Positions 35,326 through 43,368 of a DNA stretch of 64,000 bases are shown piece after piece. The stretch is from Fulvivirga maritima (GTDB lineage: Bacteria > Bacteroidota > Bacteroidia > Cytophagales > Cyclobacteriaceae): NCBI RefSeq assembly GCF_021389955.1, contig NZ_CP089980.1:1487501-1551500 (forward strand), in the 5' to 3' direction. The translations under genes and the position numbers were made by a program. How positions within the stretch are numbered: the first letter of the stretch is position 1; each line of letters starts with the position of its first letter. The notes beneath the pieces are model-generated. The model saw only the letters and a list, made by a program, of their open reading frames with translations, had not been told where the DNA came from and made no database searches.

Positions 35326-37996
35326 TGAAAACAACAAAAAAGTCGATACCACCCCAACTGGCCGAACGCCTGCTCACCTGGTTCCTAAAAGATGAGCTGG
35401 CCGAAGAAGTACTGGGTGATCTGGATGAAAAATTTTATGTACCGCTGCAAAAGGGTCATTGTGGCGGGCTAAGCTTAATTATTGGTATCAGGTGCTGCAT
35501 TATTTCAGGCCTTTTGCTATTAGAATTTTTAGGTCAAACTCAAATACAACAGTCATGTTCCAAAATAATTTAAAGCTCGCCTATAGAAATCTAAAGAAGC
35601 ATAAGATGTTTTCGATGATAAATGTCTTCGGGCTTGCTACAAGTATGGCTGCATGCCTCATTATTTTTCAGTATGTAGAATTTGAATATAGTTACGATGA
35701 TTTCCGTAAGCCGAATGTTTACAGGGTGTTCCATGAGGGGTTTTCCTATGGTGAAAGTTTAGGAGAAAGAGCGCAGAGCTCCCCAGCCCTGAGTCCGGCT
35801 TATAATAGAGAGATCCCTGAGGTGGAGCATGCGGCCAGGCTAATACATACTGATCCTCTCATGCCAGATCCTGTAATGCAGGTAGGTGAAAATAGCTTTC
35901 ACGAATCAAAAATATATTTTGCTGATCCGGATTTTCTGGAGATGTTTTCTTACAATATGAGATCGGGGAACATTAAGAATGCACTTTCTAACCCCGATCA
36001 TGTAGCTATTTCTGCAAGTATGGCTCAGAAATATTTTCCCTTCCAGGAGCCTGTGGGGAAGAGCATCACCCTGCACCAAGGAGAGAGGGGTAGTGTTGAT
36101 CTAAAAGTTAGTGGTGTTTTTGAAGATATACCTGCTAATTCTCATTTACATACTGACTTCTTAATTTCCTTCAGCACTATACCTTTTAATCTGGATGAAA
36201 ACTGGGATTGGGACAACTTTTATAATTACATTGAACTAAGGCCAGATGCAGACCCCGCGATTGTTGAAAACAAGATGGCAGCCACAATGAAAAAGTATAG
36301 AGGCGATTTAATGGACGCTTGGGCAGACAATGGTTATAGAAGTGAAAAGCACTTAACGCAAATTCAAAACATTCATTTAGACTCACACATGGAGGAGGAG
36401 GCGGAGCCAAATGGAAGCAGGCAGACCGTTAACTTTCTGATGATTATCGCTTGTTTCATTTTAGTAATTGCCTGGATCAACTATCTCAATCTTACTGTGG
36501 CTAAAGCAGTTGAAAGGGCTAAGGAAATAGGCGTACGGAAAGTAATTGGTTCTAGTCGAAGGCAACTTATTGGCCAGTTTTTGTCAGAATCATTGGTTGT
36601 TAATCTATTAGCTGCTGCCGTGGCAGTTATAGTGTCTCAGCTTTTGCTACCTGGTGTTAGAAGTCTTCTGGGTTGGCAATTCAGCATGCACTATAATTTT
36701 GAGCTTATCCTCATTGCTTTTGCGATTTTGCTGGCGGGCACATTTTTATCTGGTTTTTACCCTTCTTTTATTCTTTCGGCTTATCGACCACTGGATGTAT
36801 TAAAAAATAAAGTAACCAGCTCTAGAGGAGGTGTGAAATTGCGCAAAGTGCTCGTGGCCTTTCAATTTGCTGCCTCTATAATATTGATCATAGGCACTTT
36901 TGTGGTAAAAAGTCAATTGAATTTTATGCGTGAAAGAGATTTAGGCTATGATCCGGAGCAGATGCTGGTAGTGAAAGGGCCGGGCATGCAAGATTCAACT
37001 TATACCAAACACTTATCCTATTTCAAGGAACTGACTAATCAGTTATCAGGAGTAAAGGTAGTTGCCAGATCTACTGACGTGCCGGGAAAAGAGCTAAGCT
37101 GGGGCAGAAAATTTTACCAGAGCGCCACACCTGAAAATAAGGTGGGGCTAAGAATTGTAGCTATCGATGAAGATTTTTTCGACGCCTATGATATGACATT
37201 TCAAGCAGGAAGAAATTTTGACAAAGAAACTGCAACAGATAGAGCAGGCTTAATTTTTAATGAGCAGGCTATTAAGGAATTAGGGTTTGTAAGTCCTGAA
37301 TCAGCTATCGACCAGGAGGTGGTTTGGATGGAAAATTCGGAAGATGAGCACCAGAAGCAGGTTGTGGGTGTGGTTAAGGATTACAACCAGGAATCACTTC
37401 ATAAGGAGGTAGCCCCAATGGTTTTTGTGTTGAAAAGATATCTTAATGCACCTTGGACGGGTGAATATCTTTCTATAAAATTATCGAACTCAAACTATCT
37501 ATCTCTCACTAATGAAATTAAGGATAACTGGGGTAAGGCTTTTCCGAATAGTCCATTTGAATATTTTTTTCTTGATGAACATTTTAACCAGCAGTATAAA
37601 TCAGATCAGCAGTTTTCCAGAATATTCACAGTTTTCTCGGCCTTGGCCATAATCATTGCACTTATGGGGCTCTTCGGGCTAACTTCTTATATAACTCTAC
37701 AGAGAACGAAAGAAATTGGTATAAGAAAAGTGCTCGGTGCTAAAACCCTCCAAATCGTAAAATTATTCACGGCAGAGTATACAGTTATTGTGATAGTATC
37801 TATGCTGATTGCCATGCCTATTGCTTACTATTTTACGTTGCAATGGCTGAGCAATTTTGCCTTCAAAGCTAATTTTAGTGTCTGGTATTTTGCAGTGCTC
37901 GGAGTAGTAATAATTGTAGGGACCTGGTTAATCATCGGTCTTCAAACTTTAAAAGGAGCCTCAGTAAATCCTGTGGAGTGTCTGAAAGATGAATAA
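35325..37996 (+). CDS. FtsX/MacB-type ABC permease (2), prefix domain frameshifted
   Basis: The reading starts at GTG 35325, overlapping the previous stop, and gives a normal prefix (LAERLLTWFLKDELAEEVLGDL) up to about 35438, where one base is missing compared with the third permease (TTTTATGTACC against TTTTATAGTGCC). The frame then ends at 35573, while the rest of the protein is open in the next frame from 35459. The core may be made alone from ATG 35555, which lies exactly where the FtsX core begins in all four paralogues; that would be 813 residues, with both FtsX halves (EIGVRKVIGSS, EIGIRKVLGAK) intact. Either a true frameshift or a sequencing error. Confidence 0.8.
35466..35540 (+). 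repeat. 75-bp identical block in permease prefix, copy 1
   Basis: Base-for-base identical to 38128-38202 and embedded in about 200 bp of strong similarity over the prefix domain, while the cores of the two permeases are clearly diverged. Suggests recent duplication or gene conversion of the prefix. Confidence 0.9.
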
Positions 37997-40598
37997 AAGT
38001 AGGCCAATACCACCCCAACTAGCCGAGCGCCTGCTCACCTGGTTCCTAAAAGATGAGTTAGCCGAAGAGGTGCTGGGTGATCTGGATGAAAAATTTTATA
38101 GTGCCGCCGCAAAAGGGTCATTATGGTGGGCTAAGCTTAATTATTGGTATCAGGTGCTGCATTATTTCAGGCCTTTTGCTATTAGAATTTTTAGGTCAAA
38201 CTATTCAATACATGGGATTATGCTTCAGCATTATTTTAAAATATTCACCAGAAATTTAGGCAAGAATAAAGCCTTTTCTTTGATCAATATCAGTGGGTTA
38301 GCTATAGGTCTTACGGTGGTGATTACCATTGCCTTGTGGGTAAAAGATGAATATTCTTATGATAAGCATTTCAATAATTATGACCGGGTAGCGCAAGTAA
38401 TGTACAGGCAAACTTATGAAGATGGCATAAAGGTGGGGAATTCCACTGCTCGGCCATTAGAGTTTATTTTGAAAGATGAATACAGCGGCCTATTCAAACA
38501 GGTGGTAATGAGCACCTGGAATAGAGAGCATATTCTCTCGCACAACAATACTCATGTTATAAAACACGGCATTTATATGCAGGAAGGCGCAGAAGAACTG
38601 TTATCATTAAAGATGATATCTGGAAATAATGAGGGACTTGCTGAGCCAGGAAACATATTACTGTCTTCAAGCGCGGCTACAACCTTATTTGGTAATGAAG
38701 AGGCTGCAGGAAAGACCATTCAATTGGATGATGCCCATGAAATGGTGATAGTGGGGGTTTATGAAGATATACCTTCCAATACTTCAACTAACTTTTCTCG
38801 GCTGGATTTTATTGCTCCCTGGTCATTATATGTAGCTCGTTCTGAATGGGTTCAATCCGTGGAGCAAGTCTGGGATCAGTCATTTCAGACTTTTGTTTTA
38901 CTGAATGAAAATGTTTCCATGGCTCAGGCCAATGCAACCGTTAAGAATGTTTTAGAAAACAGAGATCAACACCTGACAGACACCAAAGCCGAACTCTTTT
39001 TATACCCCATGCAAGACTGGTATTTGCAGAATCACTGGGAAGATGGTGTGCTTGATGGAGGTAGAATTGATTTTGTACACCTTTTTGAAACCATTGGCGT
39101 GTTTATTTTGCTGTTGGCTTGCATTAACTTTATGAATCTCAGCACCGCCAGATCAGAGAAGCGATCTAAAGAAATTGGCTTAAGAAAATCCATTGGCTCA
39201 GGCCGTTTTCAAATCATTTTCCAATTTTACATGGAAAGCTTTTTGATTGTATTCGCTGCCTTTATTGTATCGCTTTTTGCGGTGTATCAATTGCTCCCTT
39301 ATTTCAATAATTGGACACATAAGCACATTGATTTACCACTCAATTCACCCTCATTTTGGCTAATTGGAGGATCATTCATAATAATTACCTCCCTAATGGC
39401 AGGCAGCTATCCTGCCATATACTTATCTTCTTTTAATGTCATTAAAGCCTTAAAAGGTAAGGTAAGACAAGGGGCCGCTGCACTTATCACCAGAAAATCA
39501 TTGGTAATCACCCAGTTTAGCGTGGCTATTGTATTAATAGTTTGCACAGCCGTGATTCATCTCCAGGTAAATTTCACTAAAGACCGACCGACGGGATATA
39601 ATAAGGCCGGCCTCATACAAATAAGACTCAACTCTGATGCCTTCAAATTTAAATATAAAAGCCTGAGAACCCAGTTCATAAATTCTGGTGCAGTAGTAGA
39701 AATGTCCGGCTCTCACAGCCCTTTAACCGACGTTTACTCCCGATCCTCAGGGGTAGACTGGCCGGGAAAACCTACTGATTTCAAAGACCAGTTTTTAATA
39801 GTGAGATCCTCACCGGAATACGGAGCAACTGTGCAATGGAAAATTTTAGAAGGAAGAGACTTTGATCCTGACAATAAAGCGAATGAAGAAGCTGTGATTA
39901 TAAATGAAGCCGCTGCTAAATATATGGGGTTGACAGATCCTATCGGGCAATCCATTGGCAAGAAAAGAAAGTCGCCAATCATAGGCGTAGTAAAGGATAT
40001 GGTGATGGAGTCACCTTACGAACAGGTAAAACCAACCCTTTATGTTATTGATGGACCATATAATTTTTACAACCTAAGACTCAACCCGAACCAAAGCATA
40101 CACAAAAACCTATCCGTACTGGAAAATACCTTTAAAAAGACATTACCCAATGTGCCCTTCAATTTCCAGTTTTTAGATGACCAGTATGCTCAAAAGTTTG
40201 AGAGCGAGGAGAGGTTAGGGCAGCTTTCTGGCCTGTTCACTATTCTGGCCATTTTTATTTCATGTATTGGGTTGTTCGGCTTATCCGGATATTTGGCAGA
40301 GCAGCGAACCAAAGAATTAGGGATAAGAAAAATTTTAGGTGCCTCAGCCCTGAGTTTATGGCAACTGCTATCCAAAGAATTCGCCTGGCTCACCCTCATA
40401 GCTTGCTTCATATCAGCGCCCTTGTCCTATTATTTTATTTCAGAATGGCTTTCTACTTACCAATACAGCATCTCGATGCCCTGGTGGTTATTTGCCATTA
40501 CTTGGGTTGGAGTTTTACTTATCACCTTGCTTACGGTGAGCCACCAAGCAGTGAAGGCCGCTTTGGTTAATCCTGTGGATAGTTTGAGGGGGGAGTGA
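37989..40598 (+). CDS. FtsX/MacB-type ABC permease with N-terminal prefix domain (3)
   Basis: 869 residues from ATG 37989, overlapping the previous gene by 8 bp. Prefix domain (1-75, LAERLLTWFLKDELAEEVLGDLD), then core from the MLQHYFKIFTRNL methionine; FtsX motifs ACINFMNLSTARSEKRSKEIGLRK(S) in the first half and EQRTKELGIRKILGAS in the second; last triplet ends AALVNPVDSLRG. Third of three permeases on the PadR-led transcript. The different periplasmic domains suggest different partners or ligands for each permease. Confidence 0.88.
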   Translation: MNKSRPIPPQLAERLLTWFLKDELAEEVLGDLDEKFYSAAAKGSLWWAKLNYWYQVLHYFRPFAIRIFRSNYSIHGIMLQHYFKIFTRNLGKNKAFSLINISGLAIGLTVVITIALWVKDEYSYDKHFNNYDRVAQVMYRQTYEDGIKVGNSTARPLEFILKDEYSGLFKQVVMSTWNREHILSHNNTHVIKHGIYMQEGAEELLSLKMISGNNEGLAEPGNILLSSSAATTLFGNEEAAGKTIQLDDAHEMVIVGVYEDIPSNTSTNFSRLDFIAPWSLYVARSEWVQSVEQVWDQSFQTFVLLNENVSMAQANATVKNVLENRDQHLTDTKAELFLYPMQDWYLQNHWEDGVLDGGRIDFVHLFETIGVFILLLACINFMNLSTARSEKRSKEIGLRKSIGSGRFQIIFQFYMESFLIVFAAFIVSLFAVYQLLPYFNNWTHKHIDLPLNSPSFWLIGGSFIIITSLMAGSYPAIYLSSFNVIKALKGKVRQGAAALITRKSLVITQFSVAIVLIVCTAVIHLQVNFTKDRPTGYNKAGLIQIRLNSDAFKFKYKSLRTQFINSGAVVEMSGSHSPLTDVYSRSSGVDWPGKPTDFKDQFLIVRSSPEYGATVQWKILEGRDFDPDNKANEEAVIINEAAAKYMGLTDPIGQSIGKKRKSPIIGVVKDMVMESPYEQVKPTLYVIDGPYNFYNLRLNPNQSIHKNLSVLENTFKKTLPNVPFNFQFLDDQYAQKFESEERLGQLSGLFTILAIFISCIGLFGLSGYLAEQRTKELGIRKILGASALSLWQLLSKEFAWLTLIACFISAPLSYYFISEWLSTYQYSISMPWWLFAITWVGVLLITLLTVSHQAVKAALVNPVDSLRGE
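38128..38202 (+). repeat. 75-bp identical block in permease prefix, copy 2
   Basis: Identical to 35466-35540; here the prefix frame is intact, so this copy shows what the frameshifted one looked like. Confidence 0.9.
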
Positions 40599-40762
40599 CT
40601 TTACCAGGTCGCAGCATATAAAATCTTGTTTGATTGAATTAAAAAATTGATTTTTAATAGTTTAAGCGAGAATGAAATATATTTGGCTTATGTTATAACT
40701 GTAAATGGGTAAAACAATAAGGGTAATGGATAAAATAAATAATTACTCTTAAATTGACACAT

Positions 40763-40981
40763 ATGAAAAATTTGAGCAGACTAGAGCAAGTGCAGCACTA
40801 TTTACAGCACGAAGCAGATGACAGGTTTATTAACATGGTATTTGGGATGATAGAGGCTGAACAAGAAAGTCAATACGAGCTTTCACCTGAACATCGTGAC
40901 ATCTTAGATGAGCGTCTGAAAATGCGAAGAGAAAACCCAGGTCAAGGCAAAACATGGGAAGAAGTTAAAAAATCAATGTGA
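40763..40981 (+). CDS. Addiction module antitoxin (TIGR02574-like)
   Basis: 72 residues from ATG 40763 (an upstream TTG at 40754 is less likely). The C-terminal half (SPEHRDILDERLKMRRENPG then GKTWEEVKKSM) matches the antitoxins that accompany RelE/ParE toxins, where this tail wraps the toxin. The N-terminal part is a helical segment rather than a clear DNA-binding domain. It overlaps the toxin gene by 4 bp, which keeps their synthesis coupled. Confidence 0.8.
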   Translation: MKNLSRLEQVQHYLQHEADDRFINMVFGMIEAEQESQYELSPEHRDILDERLKMRRENPGQGKTWEEVKKSM

Positions 40982-41268
40982 GCTATCAGTTAATCATTGA
41001 ACCTGGCGCTGAAACCGACATAAAAAGGTTAAGGGAGTGGTATGAGGATAAACAAGAAGGCCTAGGTGATAGATTTCTGAAAATGCTGGACTTCAAACTC
41101 ACCAAGGTTTTAATGAATCCCTATCAATACCAGGTAAGATATAAAAGTATTGTGAGAATGGCGTTTATAAAAGTATTTCCCGTAGCCATACATTATGAAA
41201 TAGAAAGCAATAACATTTATGTACTGGCCGTATTAGGCACTCAGCAAAGTCCGGGGTTTTGGAGGTAG
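40978..41268 (+). CDS. RelE/ParE family toxin
   Basis: 96 residues from GTG 40978. The fold pattern YQLIIEPGAETDIKRLREWYEDK, a middle RFLKMLDFKL helix and C-terminal strands with HYEIESNNIYVLAVLG and the last FWR is typical of the RelE/ParE superfamily. These toxins either cut mRNA at the ribosome or block gyrase; the sequence does not decide which. The arginine set near 50-58 (YQVRYKSIVRMAF) is kept, so it is probably active. Confidence 0.88.
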   Translation: MSYQLIIEPGAETDIKRLREWYEDKQEGLGDRFLKMLDFKLTKVLMNPYQYQVRYKSIVRMAFIKVFPVAIHYEIESNNIYVLAVLGTQQSPGFWR

Positions 41269-41306
41269 CAATAGTATAATAATTCAATCTATCATAGATT
41301 CTAAAT

Positions 41307-42416
41307 ATGTCGAAATATGTCTGTATAGATCATTTTTCTCACCCTGAGATAATTGAATATATTGAAAGTGAAAATAACAGGAAAGATTATTGTTCATATT
41401 GCAATCATTCTGCTGAACTTGTAATTTCCATAAAAAAAATATCTGATTATGCTCGAAAAATCATAGAGCAAGAATACGAACTATTTGAAAATTCTAGTCA
41501 TTTTAGTGATGGATACAATCCCTATGATAATGATAAAGACGTTGCCATAACAACGTTTGAACTTATTGAATATTATTTCTATATAGACTTTGATGACAAA
41601 GCTATTGTTGAAGACATGGCACAGTCAATTAACGAAGAATTTTGGGCATATAAACATGAATTGGAAAGTCCTCCTGATGAAAATGCGATAGGGCGTTGGT
41701 CGGAATTTTGTAAATACGCCAAACATATAGGTAGATATACACTTCTAAATGATAAATCAAAATGGGCACATTCAATATTTGAGATAGGTTTAATAACTGC
41801 CGAATTGGATATGCATATTGATTTGCCTGTAGGATCAAAAATTATAAGAGCAAGACAACACACAGCTCTCGATATACTTGAAAGCTTTAGTGATTTGACG
41901 AGTACTCCAAATGAGCATGCAATTTATCCTAATAGAATGAGTCCAGCTGGAATTTCCATGTTTTATGGTTCATTTGATAAAGAAACTGCTTTTAAAGAAG
42001 TTTTTAATTTATATGACCTTAATACTAAAGACTCTATTACCTTTGGTGAATTTGAAGTTGAAAAAGAATTAACTCTTTTAAACCTAAGTCAGGTTCCTGA
42101 GGAAAAATTGCTTGATACGCACCTATTTCAAAAAAGGTTTCTAAATCATTTTGCATCACTAATTTCAAAGCCAATTAAAAATGATGGTCTTCAGCACCTA
42201 GAATATATTCCTACTCAAGTTCTAACAGAGTATTTCAGATATGTATTTAAGGGAATAAGTGGGATACAATATGATGGAATAATGTATAAAAGTTCAAAAG
42301 TTGAGAATAAAGACTGTCTGGTTTTATTTTTAGATCATGAAATGAGTAAACAATACCTTAAGCTTACAGGTACTTCAAGGCACAAATTTGATGACATCTC
42401 CGGTTTCAATCTTTGA
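41307..42416 (+). CDS. HEPN/RES-type toxin-like protein
   Basis: 369 residues. The N-terminus has C6, C29 and C32 (DYCSYC), a likely small zinc-binding unit, then an acidic helical domain (about 45-165) like the HEPN/RES N-terminal domain. Residues 170-350 fit the RES domain: R181 and R183 in KIIRARQH, then NRMSPAGISMFYGSFDKETAFKE with Y220 and E231. RES proteins of the MbcT/ParT kind destroy NAD+ or modify proteins with it. The usual Xre-type antitoxin gene is absent; the antitoxin may be elsewhere or the N-terminal domain may restrain it. By eye more AT-rich than neighbours; sits 38 bp after the RelE/ParE toxin gene. Confidence 0.75.
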   Translation: MSKYVCIDHFSHPEIIEYIESENNRKDYCSYCNHSAELVISIKKISDYARKIIEQEYELFENSSHFSDGYNPYDNDKDVAITTFELIEYYFYIDFDDKAIVEDMAQSINEEFWAYKHELESPPDENAIGRWSEFCKYAKHIGRYTLLNDKSKWAHSIFEIGLITAELDMHIDLPVGSKIIRARQHTALDILESFSDLTSTPNEHAIYPNRMSPAGISMFYGSFDKETAFKEVFNLYDLNTKDSITFGEFEVEKELTLLNLSQVPEEKLLDTHLFQKRFLNHFASLISKPIKNDGLQHLEYIPTQVLTEYFRYVFKGISGIQYDGIMYKSSKVENKDCLVLFLDHEMSKQYLKLTGTSRHKFDDISGFNL

Positions 42417-42493
42417 CGTGACGAACTCCTCCACCCGATCCCTAGCCCTATACCGCGTGACGAATATTACTGAGGCCTAATGCATAACAGTAA

Positions 42494-42509
42494 CTTGGCC
42501 GGAGCCAAG
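42494..42509. other. Short hairpin
   Basis: CTTGGC (42494-42499) and GCCAAG (42504-42509) around a CGGA loop, in the non-coding stretch. Function unknown. Confidence 0.35.
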
Positions 42510-42530
42510 CGACTGATTTAATAGACGTAA

Positions 42531-42586
42531 TTTGAAAAGCTCCTGCTAAACCAATAAATAGATCTTTCCTTTCGTCAAGATGACTG
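42531..42586 (+). repeat. 56-bp direct repeat, copy 1
   Basis: Matches 42889-42944 with one difference (T at 42563, G at 42921). Weaker similarity continues for about 45 bp to the right of both copies. Confidence 0.92.
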
Positions 42587-42888
42587 TAGTGGAGATGAAA
42601 AGCAGGCTCCCTTTAACCAGTTCATCAATCAGTCCCGATCGTCTACCCTTCGACGCGGCTCAGGCTGACTTGATAGTGTTTAATCTTGCTGTACCGTCGT
42701 GAGATGAAAGAGGTTTGAAAAGCAGACTTTTCTCAAGTCCTTAGTGGCAGTTCATATCTATGAAATGCTCCTGCGCTCGTAAGACGTCACAGCAAGAAAG
42801 AGCTTTTTATTACTTTTTTGATCGACTGAAAAAAAGTAAGGAACCCCACCAATGGAATGTAGGCTGCAGATTCTAAAGTAAGCAGATG

Positions 42889-42944
42889 TTTGAAAAGCTC
42901 CTGCTAAACCAATAAATAGAGCTTTCCTTTCGTCAAGATGACTG
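42889..42944 (+). repeat. 56-bp direct repeat, copy 2
   Basis: Second copy, 358 bp from the first; ends 33 bp before the operator-like arms of the second PadR gene. Confidence 0.92.
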
Positions 42945-42977
42945 CTGAAAAGGTGAAAAAAGTAGACACTATTTAAC

Positions 42978-43033
42978 CATTTACTTAACAAGTATGAAAC
43001 TAATTCATTATATTCACAATTGTTAAGTAAATG
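42978..43033. promoter_or_regulatory. Twin operator-like inverted repeat before second padR
   Basis: Perfect 14-bp arms CATTTACTTAACAA (42978-42991) and its complement (43020-43033) with a 28-bp spacer, ending 8 bp before the PadR start. Same geometry as at 32312-32369 but different arm sequence, as expected if each PadR reads its own site. Confidence 0.65.
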
Positions 43034-43041
43034 AATGCAGG

Positions 43042-43368
43042 ATGAAAGAACCCTCTTTAGGTGAATTTGAAGAATTAGTATTGCTCATGGTTGCCGCGCT
43101 TCATGATGAAGCTTATGGTGTATCCATTCTTGAAAACCTGGAAACCAAGCTTGATAAACGGGTCAATATCAGCGCTATTCATGTTGCCTTAAAGCGCATG
43201 GAGGAAAAAGGTTTTGTGCAATCCCGATTTGGAGGTATTACTAATGACAGAGGTGGTAGAAGAAAGAAATTTTATATTATTACCGCTTTTGGTAAAAAAA
43301 TGCTGGATCAGCAGTATGCTCTTCGCACCAGTTTGTATCAGGAAATACCTAAAATTTCCTTTAACTAA
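43042..43368 (+). CDS. PadR family transcriptional regulator (second)
   Basis: 108 residues, same length and layout as the PadR at 32385: MKEPSLGEFEELVLLMVAAL, recognition helix NISAIHVALKRMEEKGFV, wing GGRRKKFYIITAFGKKML. It overlaps the permease gene behind it by one base (TAATG). It probably represses that permease and itself through the inverted repeat directly upstream. Confidence 0.92.
   Translation: MKEPSLGEFEELVLLMVAALHDEAYGVSILENLETKLDKRVNISAIHVALKRMEEKGFVQSRFGGITNDRGGRRKKFYIITAFGKKMLDQQYALRTSLYQEIPKISFN

Larger units (their letters stand above)
42417..42977. other. Non-coding, repeat-rich accessory stretch
   Basis: No credible gene on either strand. It holds a 56-bp direct repeat in two copies, a 6-bp hairpin at 42494-42509, a GTGACGAA word twice near 42417 and 42458, and a CTTCGACGCGGCTCAGGCTG segment (from 42657) of the kind that recurs between Bacteroidota genes. 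It looks like the worn remains of mobile or repetitive DNA, and less AT-rich than the genes around. Confidence 0.6.

Noticed and set aside
35325-35573. Separate 82-residue gene
   Set aside because: The first half is the permease prefix domain and the second half is out-of-frame translation of the rest of it.
42475-42540. Integron attC-like site (GCCTAATGC and a nearby hairpin)
   Set aside because: The spacing and the GTTRRRY/RYYYAAC core pair are not present, and there is no cassette structure or integrase.
42758-42991. 77-codon minus-strand ORF in the repeat-rich gap
   Set aside because: It runs through the second repeat copy and one operator arm, has mixed composition and no recognisable pattern; likely a chance ORF.
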